Assembly: GCA_014529385.2 (NCBI GenBank)
Contig: CM043963.1
Location: 629,501 to 693,500 of the forward strand
From: Adiantum capillus-veneris
Lineage: Eukaryota > Streptophyta > Polypodiopsida > Polypodiales > Pteridaceae
Reading direction: 5' to 3'
DNA length: 64,000 bases
Shown piece after piece: positions 54,745-64,000 of the stretch. The translations under genes and the position numbers were made by a program. Within the stretch, counting starts at the first letter, position 1; each line of letters starts with the position of its first letter. Below the pieces are notes generated by a model. It was not told the DNA's origin, did no database searches, and saw only the letters and a program-made list of their open reading frames with translations.

Positions 54745-55190
54745 AAGTTAACTTTTATTGAATAGGTGACCCAACATGGAACATGCTAATTCTCACAATA
54801 GTTAAAAAATGCTCAGCAGTTTAGACAATGAGCAAGATTATAGATATATCTCTCATGTAACATATTACTATAGAAACTGAGATCGATATACTTTCTCAGA
54901 TAACCCCATAGGGCTACATAGAACATTGTGGAGACATTGCTTTCCACTCAAGACTGACCAGAGAGACTAATGTAGAGATACTTTTTGACCGAGGGCAAAT
55001 TACACGTTCAGTTGCAAAGGGAGAAGTTAACTGGTATGGGTGCTTGTGAAGTCCAAAGAATGCTAACTATTAATGGGGAGGAGGGGGAGGGATAAGGAGA
55101 ATCTTCCCCAACATTAGTGTCCATTTTACACGTGTAACAATACTTCAATGGGGCCGAGTGAACTGTGGTGTCAGATCTATGATCAATTAT
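54745..55190. other. Flank, end of gypsy relic
   Basis: No independent gene. The minus-strand gypsy homology fades out here. Confidence 0.4.
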
Positions 55191-55199
55191 AAATCTACT

Positions 55200-58100
55200 T
55201 CCTAGAGGATATGCCCGACCAGTTACAAGATCAACTCGAATGACAGAATCTTGGAACTTCAAGTAGACATGGTTTTTAGATCAGTCATGCACCATTTTTG
55301 CTTCCCTCATGAAAGGAAATCCTAAGATCATTTTAGGTGACATAGTGTGCTTGGAAAAATCCATAACAATGAATGTATTCCTTATTTTTTGTCCAAAGGC
55401 CTTGATTTGAGATCTTCTAGCATCCCAATAGGCTTAACAATAGTACCATTGGCCATCTTTACCACTATTTATGTAGTCCCAAGGTGAGGTCTTCCCATAG
55501 TTTCCCAACAGTTTTTAGTCACAATGCTAACCCCAGTGCCACCATCAAGGATTCTCTTCACAAATAATCCCTTCGTAGTGATTGGTATGGTCACATTCGA
55601 TTCATCACCCTCAAAATATTGTCGCAACTTGTTAACATGTATTTCAACAACAGAGTTCTCATCTAGGTTGGGTTGTGGATTTAAGTGTTCCTCCTCTATT
55701 GGTACTTCCCTCTCTCCATCCATCTGTGCAAATTGTGGTGGCCCGACTTTTAGTTCTCCATTGAGGAAATCTTGGAGAGCTAAGAATAGCTCACGGTCTC
55801 CATATAATTTGGACATGATGGCGGTTCTAGCTTCTGAAGCCATAAAATCCATCAATTTGGCAATATTTAATGGCACCTTTTGGGCTTCAGTCCCTTGACG
55901 TGGGGAAGATAGGGTCAGATAATCCCTTTGTAAACATTCTCTCCAACAAGAAGGGAGTACGTCCACTTTCCCAGGACTTAAAGTCACTTTCTTCTTGGAT
56001 GACACTTTGTATGGATAGTGGTCTATGGGCATTGTGAGGTTGCTTTTGTGTAGGGAACATTATGCCGGTATTCTGGATCTTCCTAGGTGCTAGCTCTAGA
56101 TACCTTTGGATCTCTTCTACCAAACTCCTTAATTGATTGACTCGCTCCATCTCCTCAGGGCTTGGGTAAGTTCCTATCTTGTTCTTGGGTCTTAGCCATT
56201 GTGGCTCATGATCATCTTTCTTGTTTGTTTCTTTCCTAGTGGTTGTTTTAGTCTCCATGGTTTCACCTGAATCAGAATCCTCTTCACCGTCGCTCATATA
56301 TACGGGGTCGTCACCAGTCCTATGTTGGTCTTTGAACTGCTGCTTTTTGCGATATCTTCCTTTGTGTTTTCTTCTTCTTCTAAGATTGGGCAATTGATGG
56401 CGTGTCTCTTTCTTCAAGAATATAAATTTGTGTTTTGGAGAATCGATCGTGTGACTACATTTATTGGTATCACAGGTGTACTCCTTAGTAACCTCAATTA
56501 AATTCAATGGCGGTCTCTTGGCAATGTAACTGATATTTTGGCCTCTTGCAACAAGAATAGCTACTTGATAGACATGTTTGACTTGTCCCGAATAGTCCTC
56601 CATGTGATATTGTGGACTTTTTTCAAGTGCATCAATCTCATAGGCAATATTAGGGTCTATATCTTCTTCACAACCTTCCAAACAAGCAATAGATGACTCA
56701 TAACTCACTTGATTCATAGAAGTGATTCTCGGATGTGACGGTTGCAGTCCTAACAATAGAGGTGGTAAGGGTGTTGTTTGAACAACATTTTGGTCCCTAG
56801 GGACCATGTGTTCAGACGTTTGTTCAAGATGTGGGTACGGGATCAATGCAGGAGAGGTGTGTCCGTCCATACTAAGGTTGGTCTATTGGCCATCGTGTGC
56901 TTAGATACTATAAAATCCTTAGCTTGATGACCATACCTCCCACAAGCATTGCAATTCCCATTAAATTTTACTCTAAAAATAGGGCATTCACAGGTACTAT
57001 GCGGACCATAGAAAACTGAGCACCATTGTTTCTCCCTTATGGGATACATATGGTTGTTTTGCGGAGCACGATTGTATCTAAGACTCTCTCGAATGGCCTT
57101 GGTGAGATCCGCTAAAGTCATCTCAGATATCTTTGGCTCCTTTTTGCAATAGACTTTATGGTCATTGGCTCATGCCCCAATGCTTGCGAGCTAGTAGATT
57201 TAGGCTCAACAAACACTCTTTCTCCTTGAATCATTAAGTTATCTTCCAATTGGATCGCATTGGTGGTGACTGATTCCCAAGTGGTGATTCCTCTAATGAC
57301 TAGGCCATTGTAGATATCCTCATGTCATAGTCCCCTAATGAATCTATCAAGCAATTGGTTATTATTGAAGTGCTCATTTGGATTACGACAAGAATTCAAA
57401 TGCTTCAAGCGACTAGTAAAGTCTCTCACCGACTCTCCTTCCTCTCGTTGGGATTTCTGGAGCTCAGATGCTACACCCCAAAGTACTCCCTCTTGTATGT
57501 ACTCTTTCAAGAACAATCACCTAAGAGTAGGGTAAGTTGTTTTTTCTTCCACCCTTAGGGTTCTATACCAATCCCCTTGCTTAAGGTTAGGCTTAAAGAA
57601 TTACTCTTATGCAGGTCATTGTGTTCTCCTAGAGAATCGCATATTTGTTCAAACACTTCGATATGCTTTCTCACATCCCCGCCACTAAATTTTCGTGTGA
57701 GTTTGGCTATTTGTACTGTCTTACTTCTAGGCTCTCTATTAGGCATGCTACACATATTCTTAGTAATAGATCGATCGATAGCTTGAGCAAAGGTTGCCAA
57801 ATCACCTAAGTGAGTAGGTATAGTGGGAACGGGTGCTCTCGAGACAGCATGTAGAGTAGTTATTGACATTGGTCATGGTGTATAGAAAGACCTTGGTTTC
57901 CAAGTTGTATATGATGTTGTGCCATGTGGTGGCCCAATGTTCATATGTGTGGCCCTAGGCCTAGCAGACATGGTAGCTGGTATGGTCCCATTGAAATAAG
58001 AGCTTGGGTGTTGTGGTTGTGGTTGTGGATCATAAGTTGTTGAAACAATAGGAGGGAAGGAGCTACATGAGCATGAGGACTCATGCTCATGTATGCACCT

Positions 58101-59093
58101 ATGAGGACTCATAGGTGCATATGATTGATACACACTTGTAGGTACTATTGATGGTATTGAGCTACCATGTAGGGGTGCTTTACTAACAAAAGTTGTCCAT
58201 GGTGTATTTCTTGGCATGCCCATCACTGGGGTAGGCATGGTAACCGCGATATCATAAAGAGAAAGATGAGCTAGACTTGGAAAGGTAAATCTATCACTTA
58301 TGGGCTCAGACTGTACCACTAAGACCCCTGTCAAAACAACATATGGAGGATCCATTGAGCTTAATGAGGGAATCTCCATTTGCAATAAAGTTGGTTGCTT
58401 AGACTTCCCTGTATCCAAGAATCTCATAAGACCCATTGAAGGCATGTGGATCCCCTTGTTCTTTCTCTCCAGCTCAATAACCCTATGGATGACATCACAA
58501 ACTCTTTGTTCTTGATCCTCTATGCTAGTAGCACCCATTGTGGATTATAGGACATTTAACCAACCCACATGATAGGTGTGACGTGTGTACAGGTCGGTTA
58601 GAGTCTACATTTGTAGTTCATACTCCCAATTCTCATTTAGGAGCACTCCATCTAGGATTGAGGTGCTAGGGGTCTCCTTTAAACTAGATGCAATGTGGCT
58701 CTTTATGGGTTGACCCTTAGTGGTTGCTAATTTAGGAGCACTCGGTTGCTCTCCTAGCATGGATGTTGACATAGGGGCTTTCGCTTCTAACTCTCTCCTT
58801 TGTTCTGCCTTGCGTAGGCTCTCAATTTTCTTTTCCCTAGCCACAATGATATACCGCTCAACCTCTTGCACTTTGGCAAGGCTTCTACTATCAAGTAATA
58901 TAACCTGAGAGGAGAATAGCAAAGAGTCAAGGGGTGCAGTTGTTAGCGGCTGGACACACTCAATGGAGGATGATTGCCCGGTGAGATACTAATTTCCTTT
59001 GTAATCATTCCTTAATTGAGAAGAAACCGTCATTTCACCTTCGTAAATAGTGGGGCTTGCAAAAGCTTCCAAATTGTATCCCATTTTTGACAT
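55200..59093 (-). pseudogene. Ty3/gypsy gag-protease relic
   Basis: Minus strand, probable start ATG complement at 59,091-59,093 (MSKMGYNLEAFASP). A coiled, Lys/Glu-rich part (VQEVERYIIVAREKKIE) at about 58,860 and a Pro/Ser/Gln-rich linker (58,300-57,900) come next. The capsid part follows: KFSGGDVRKHIEVFEQICD near 57,690, then REEGESVRDFTSRLKHLN...LLDRFIRGL near 57,420. A CNACGRYGHQAKDF knuckle lies near 56,930. The protease near 55,510 reads KRILDGGTGVSIV followed by MANGTIVKPIGMLEDL, matching the retropepsin-like domain of plant gypsy elements, with DGG in place of DSG/DTG. Many stops and frame shifts. RT and integrase are absent. Confidence 0.75.
58064..58121. repeat. Two adjoining perfect palindromes
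   Basis: 58,064-58,093 and 58,092-58,121 each have 14-bp perfect arms around a GA spacer and overlap by two bases. Both centre on ATGAG-GA-CTCAT. They sit in the gag linker region of the gypsy relic. Confidence 0.85.
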
Positions 59094-59600
59094 TTAGACT
59101 TAGTAAATGGTTAAATTGGAACATTAGGGTTTGAGATTGTAAGGTATTTATACCACTTTTGACCTTAATGCAAAAAACCCTTTTGCATTTTCATAAGTTT
59201 TGTCTCTGTGAGTTGAGCGTACTCTGTGTACGAGAGAGAGTGAGAGTTTATCTTGACGCTACGTGCACACTGGTGGTCGGAATTAAGTGTGGAGAAGTGC
59301 AGCGTGTTTCCCCCAAAGAGAGCTACGCGCCAACACCTACATTGCAGGTGTACGACCCAGATTTGCGAGATCGACCCACGAGCTATATCTGGTGATTCGG
59401 TGAGCATACGTTGTCTGTTTTTGCATTTCATCATATCCACACGCTCACAATGAGTAGAGCTACACATTAAGCACTTTAGTTTTCAGAAATGATGATCTGT
59501 AAAACCTGCCACTCGGACATCCTACGTGATTCTACGTCGGGTGTTTAGGGTTTGGGTTTTGGGTCACGAACCTTATGGAGAGCGACCTATTGGTGTTAAT
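59094..59600. other. Upstream of gypsy gag, no gene
   Basis: No motif-bearing frame. Confidence 0.35.
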
Positions 59601-59604
59601 AGGA

Positions 59605-59860
59605 TTTCCTTCAAGTTCCGTAGCGTTTCGAGAACGTTTGATGGGTATTTGGCTCTTGAAAGCGTTGTAGGAAATCTCCTCTTTTGTACTCTTGAAGGCT
59701 GTAACTTAGACATTGGGTAGAGACCTCTGTAGGAAGTAGTCAATAGTCGGTCGAGTGTAGGTTGATACCCTATTCTTGCTTCCACGCTCCTGCGGGTCGA
59801 GCTTCGTCCTAAGCTGACAAATCTTGTTAGGTGAGTTCTCGCTGTACTGACGTCCGTCAT
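59605..59860 (+). repeat. Probable LTR 3' end (relative of 31,746-31,998)
   Basis: It shares CTTCAAGTT.CGT... at 59,611 and GACGTCCGTC..GGCG.ATCCGCAAA at 59,849 with 31,746 and 31,989, at nearly equal spacing (238 versus 243 bp). The CA at the end followed by TGGCGTATCCGC could be an LTR end plus a PBS of another tRNA type. Low certainty. Confidence 0.35.
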
Positions 59861-60365
59861 GGCGTATCCGCAAAGATCAGTGAATGGATTATTCACGTGC
59901 ACACTCTCCAAGAGCATGGGATCTATGTTGGTCATAAATGGTGAATTTACTTCCCCACCCCCCCTCATTTACATTGTTAGCTCCATGTTCGGAGCAAGTG
60001 GCTCTACTAAAAGTTTCCTTCAAGCGGCTATGCACGCTTGGTCCCGACCGTTGGTCCATGGTATACATGTCGTGGCTTGAACTATTGGGAGTAGGCATCA
60101 GGTAACCCTCCATGATGTCGTAGTCAGAGGAAGAGTCACTATATGCAATATGTGGGTCTGAGTGGTACTACCTTGGGTTCCTGCTAAGGGCCTAGAGCCT
60201 AATGTGGAGGAATAATGAGTGCCCGCATAAATGGAGACACTCTCTATGTGATCGTCCTCTAGCACCCAACCAGAGCGTAGGTGCATGTGACCTCAATACT
60301 CTAGAAGTGTTGGTGAGTGTCCCTGAAGGCTGCTCACCTAGTTTGATTGTTTTTTTAAAAAAAGC
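59861..60365. other. No recognised gene
   Basis: Short frames only. Confidence 0.35.
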
Positions 60366-60369
60366 CCCA

Positions 60370-61290
60370 AATCTACCAATTTTCTACTAGTATTGGTACT
60401 CTACTGGTACTGGTACTAGTACTGGTGTTGGTCTTAATTTTTTGAGCTGATACAAGTACTAGGAGTATTGATACTGGTACACAACTATACTGGTATATAC
60501 TGGTACTCATACTTGTGTTGGACCTATACTATACTAGACTTATAATAATACTATTATACTGGTATAGTGATACATACACTAACACACAGTAGACTGCACA
60601 CTCAGAGTACTCAACCAGCTCTCTGACTAGTACTACTATACTTGTACTACTGCTACTGGTGGTACTGATACTACTTGTACTAGTATTGGACACACTAATT
60701 AATGTGGCAAACTGCTCACAAATTATCAGTGTTGTACTAGTATTGGTACACAGAGATTTTTCCTTTTGTTTGTATCTTTTCTTAAATTTTCTCTTTGGTC
60801 TTAGATTAGATTTCTGAGCTGGTATACTAGTGCTGGTACTGGCACTCACACTAGTACTAGTACTACTAGTACTGACAATAGTCTCGAATTTTCACTGGTA
60901 GTACTGGCATCACTGGTAATGGTACATACACTAACACACAACAGACTGCACACTCAGAGTACTCAACCAACTCTAACTCACTGTTGAACACGTTTAACCG
61001 CACTCACAAATTTACTCAGCCAGCTCACTGGTAGTACTAGTAGTACTGGTCCGTATTGGTACTACGGGTAGTACTGACACTAGTAAGTTTAAAGGTACCA
61101 GCAGCTGGTATACTAGTATTTTTTCTTGAATACAATTTTCTTTTCCTTTAGAGCTGGTATTGGTATTGGTACTGGACCTATACTGGTACTAATCTTTGAT
61201 TTTCAGCCGCAAACAGCTATATTGCTATAATACTATACTAATAGTATTGGTATTGGACTTGTACTAGTACTGGTACTGGTTTTTTAACTT
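60370..61290. repeat. Degenerate TACTGG/ACTAGT-rich repeat field
   Basis: About 920 bp dominated by permutations of TACTGG, TACTAG and GGTATTGG. Embedded in it is an ~85-bp duplicated segment (60,573 and 60,921; both contain ACACTAACACACA and ACTCAGAGTACTCAACCA). No coding capacity. Confidence 0.8.
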
Positions 61291-61299
61291 CTTTCTTTT

Positions 61300-61876
61300 A
61301 TAGTGGATAATGTTGCGCATGGGTGTCAAGCTCATACGCACAAAGCCTGCCTCAAGCACGCATACTGTTTCTCCTCTGGCAGCTTTGTCTAAGCTTTCTA
61401 TAGCTAAATAAAACTGCACACACATTGTCTAACACCACAAACTACACACGAATAGAACAATCAACCTTCTGCTTGATGTCCATTGCACATTACATCCACT
61501 TAACACACCTTAATGCTAGCTCAAAAAACACCCAAACAGATGAAAAAATGGCTTCAAGAGGTAGCATTGACTACTCCTCAAGCTTAGTGCAAGGCAATCT
61601 ACAGTAGCAGCACCAAAAATGTGCGCTTTGCTGCACGTGTCAAAGGCTGGGAACTTGCTTGTGCACTGTGTGCAGCCTCAAAAGGCTGCAAGCACACAAC
61701 TAGACAGTCCTAAGAAGCTCAAAGAATAAATGGTGTGTCACTCATCACTCAATGCTTACGTCGTGAAGGATCATGTTCTTCAAAGAAGAAGGATCCACCA
61801 CCAATGTCATGCTCAATCGCCTCTCGCTATCGTTGATGCAGCCACAATGATCTCTCTCTCTATCTTTCTCTCAAGG

Positions 61877-61931
<55 letters not shown>

Positions 61932-62225
61932 AGCACATGAAGGAGAAGAAGATAGAGATGGAGCAAGAGAACTTCTTAGCTTACACCTCAAAGAATAAGG
62001 ATTTTTAGGTCAAATGGACTTTTTATAAGAGTTTGACCCATTCACACATGGACGCCCACAATGTTCGATCATTTTGCAAAACTACTTTAAAAATAAGATA
62101 AGTGGTACGCCTCTCATTGGCGATCACCTACACACCTATTGGAATGATAAGCCCGGTCCATGAATCAATCAAATAAATAATATGCATCCGTTGAAGGTGG
62201 TAGGGTGTCTGTGAGAGGGTTAACA
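61300..62225. other. No gene; AC microsatellite
   Basis: Apart from the AC run at 61,878-61,928, nothing recognised. Confidence 0.4.
61878..61928. repeat. (AC)n microsatellite
   Basis: About 50 bases of pure AC. Confidence 0.95.
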
Positions 62226-62229
62226 GATG

Positions 62230-62960
62230 TATGAAGTGGGCTTGAAAAGTTGGCCACTCACAAAGCAGGAGATCTTCAAGGTATCAAGCCGGAGATGATC
62301 AAATGCATGGGATATTTTACCCATGAGTGGATGTATGATATTTTCAACCTTGCACTTCAACATGATATGCCTTATTATTGGAGTACCAACTAGGTCAAGC
62401 CTTTGCGTAAAGGAGGGGATGTAAAGAATGTAAACAACTACCAGATATAATGATTGGGTCTCTTATGGAAAAGTTGTTTGGATGCATAATGGAGATGAAA
62501 TTGAGTGATTGAGCTGAAGATAATGACAAGCGTGCAAAAGGACAAGAAGGTTTTTGTTGATGCCATAGCATCATTGATCATCTTGTCACTCTTCACGTTC
62601 TCATGGAGGAGAATCGATTGAAAGGCAAGTGATTGTATTGTTGTTTGTGGAATTTAAGAAAGCCGTTGATATGATTCCATGTAATAATTTGTGTACAAGG
62701 ATTGAAGAAGTCCAAGTGCCAAGGGAGTTTATGCTTGCAATTTTCTCGAATATATGATAAGGTGATGTGTCAATTGTGCATGGAAAGAGGAATTTCAAAA
62801 GAATTTATAAGTACTACTAAGGCTAAACAAGGATTTCTGTTATCACCAACTCTCTTTGGTCTATGCATTGACCAATTGGAACAAATGGTACTTGACTTTA
62901 TGCAAGAAGTGTTGGGATGCAGGCTTTTTTGTTGCATCTCTTGTGTGTGTGAACAACCCC
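62230..62960 (+). pseudogene. LINE (non-LTR) reverse transcriptase fragment
   Basis: Scattered over the plus-strand frames are DLQGIKPEMIK, HEWMYDIFNLALQH, LRKGGDVKNVNNY and VEFKKAVDMIPCNNLCTRIEEVQVP, then MERGISKEFISTTKAKQGFLLSPTLFGLCIDQLE. These are the palm blocks of a non-LTR reverse transcriptase (F.K.FD, KQG.PLSP). The catalytic Asp of the first block has the form EFKKAVD, and the downstream (F/Y)xDD box is missing because homology stops near 62,960. Multiple stops. It may belong to the same LINE family as the endonuclease at 47,547, but the two share no overlapping region. Confidence 0.75.
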
Positions 62961-63660
62961 TTCCACCTCATGTGTAAATAACCCATGTAAAGAAACTCTT
63001 ACAACCCATGTGTAAAGACGAGCCACTTGTATTTGTATAGGCAACCGCATCTTATGCCCATGTGTCAAAAGGTTGTCCCTTTTGTATATGCTTACATAGA
63101 GGTACATTATGCTGAATAAAAGTAAGTGGATCATTTTTGCAACTACACTCTGTTGTACAGTGTGCCCAATATCAAGCCCTAAGATAACTCTACTTTAATC
63201 ATGATTATGCCATGAATGGCACACTAACCCATCCACCTTAACCCTTCAAGTGGTATCAAAACTTACGGTTCGCACCCAAGCCTATTAATTACTATTGCAT
63301 TAGTGCTTTTAATAATCCCCTTCCTAATCACCACTTGGCCATGAGCACGCTCCACTACCATTTGGTGATTAGAAGAGGAGGAGATTTCATGTAGAATTGA
63401 TTTTTTGCACAATTTTTCATCATAAATTAGCTTTGCATTTAGTGTGGTTTTTTGCATAACTATTGTCTTCCATTAACTCTTCACTAGTGTGCTTTTGATA
63501 GCATTATTTGTGAGTGATACAAGGCCTCATTGAGAGAAATCTAACGATTGTTTATTTGCTTTAATAAAATTCTATATGAGTGATTAATTAATCTAACAAG
63601 TTTAGTGCTCTTCTTTCAGCCCTCAATTATCTGCAACAGAGCTATAGGACAAGTCCTAAA
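62961..63660. other. No gene seen
   Basis: Short frames only, no motifs. Confidence 0.4.
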
Positions 63661-63673
63661 CTCAAGTGTGTGT

Positions 63674-63721
63674 ACACACATTTAGTCTTTTTGTGTACAC
63701 ACAAAAAGACTAAATGTGTGT
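63674..63721. repeat. Perfect 23-bp inverted repeat (hairpin)
   Basis: Arms 63,674-63,696 and 63,699-63,721 are exact complements with a 2-nt spacer. The stem holds TTTAGTCTTTTTGTGT. Confidence 0.9.
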
Positions 63722-63904
63722 GTGGAGGAGCATTTTTTGGATTTGTCTTCCGAGCATGTGTAAAAGGCCCATCAAAAAGATATTTGACATTTTGTTTTAA
63801 AGGCCAAGCTAGGTCAGCCCTGTGCTCCTCCCTCAAGACTAAGTGGCACGGGCATGGGAGGGTGGGATCTACAACCTGGGGATTGTGGGCCATAGATCTG
63901 GAAT

Positions 63905-64000
63905 GCGGATACCCTAAATTACTTTTGTAAAAAGTAATCTAGGGTACCCCCATTTGCGGGCGTGGGATTTAAACCCGTGACCTCACCCATGAGGGGCACA
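63905..64000 (-). repeat. Possible tRNA-derived SINE 5' region
   Basis: On the minus strand GGTCACGGGTTTAAATCCC near 63,970 resembles a pol III B box (GGTTCRANTCC), as in tRNA-derived SINEs. The A box would lie beyond the window. A 16-bp hairpin with one mismatch follows (63,911-63,945). Tentative. Confidence 0.3.

Noticed and set aside
1-64000. tRNA, rRNA or organellar insertions
   Set aside because: I looked for tRNA cloverleaf-like B boxes and rRNA-like stretches and saw none apart from the tentative SINE element at the right edge.

Overview
The window is a gene-poor, transposon-packed piece of a land-plant nuclear genome. The evidence is direct: Ty1/copia and Ty3/gypsy chromovirus retrotransposons whose primer-binding sites match plant initiator-Met tRNA (TGGTATCAGAGC), a plant-type Helitron Rep relic, a probable CACTA DUF4216 fragment, LINE fragments, spliceosomal introns and long CT/AC microsatellites. 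No rRNA, tRNA, organellar or prokaryotic gene is visible. I cannot name the species; the repeat-rich texture would suit a large-genome plant such as a fern or lycophyte, but that is only a guess.

Layout. 1-1,725: two joined gypsy integrase fragments (minus). 3,028-4,609: a small, nearly pristine non-autonomous LTR element (minus). 5,012-9,142: an old, internally deleted copia element (minus). 10,263-11,660: a CACTA-like C-terminal fragment and a long repeat whose second copy lies at 17,760-18,500. 12,529-16,462: a second copia family (plus) that lost part of its left LTR, its PBS and gag, yet keeps an unbroken 869-codon pol frame. 20,009-22,730: a third copia gag-integrase piece. 23,704-27,257: a putative intact three-exon gene (minus) for an RPA1-like OB-fold protein, the best candidate for a non-broken cellular-type gene here. 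27,740-30,960: an RPA1 C-terminal zinc-ribbon exon followed by a decayed Helitron Rep with its HUH motif (plus). 31,078-36,440: a gypsy LTR/leader/gag piece facing an inverted diverged copy of itself.

36,770-48,510 is a nested stack. A LINE-like ORF1/endonuclease unit was hit by a chromovirus (36,890-45,484), by a copia insertion that left a solo LTR (45,640-46,471), and by a 442-bp fold-back element (47,103-47,544). 49,608-54,739 is a structurally complete copia of the same family as the one at 5,012, with broken frames. 54,960-59,093 is a gypsy gag-protease relic (minus). 60,370-61,290 is a degenerate TACTGG-rich repeat field. 62,230-62,960 is a LINE reverse-transcriptase relic.

The most unusual structure is the chromovirus at 36,890-45,484. 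Its left end is not a normal LTR but a 634-bp inverted copy of the LTR 3' part set back-to-back with a direct copy. A 5-bp target duplication (CTTGT) nevertheless abuts both outer ends, so the integrated DNA apparently carried U5 ends on both sides. How the elements work together: the LTR elements supply gag/pol and promoters only for themselves, nearly all coding copies are dead, and the small element at 3,028 would need proteins from elsewhere.
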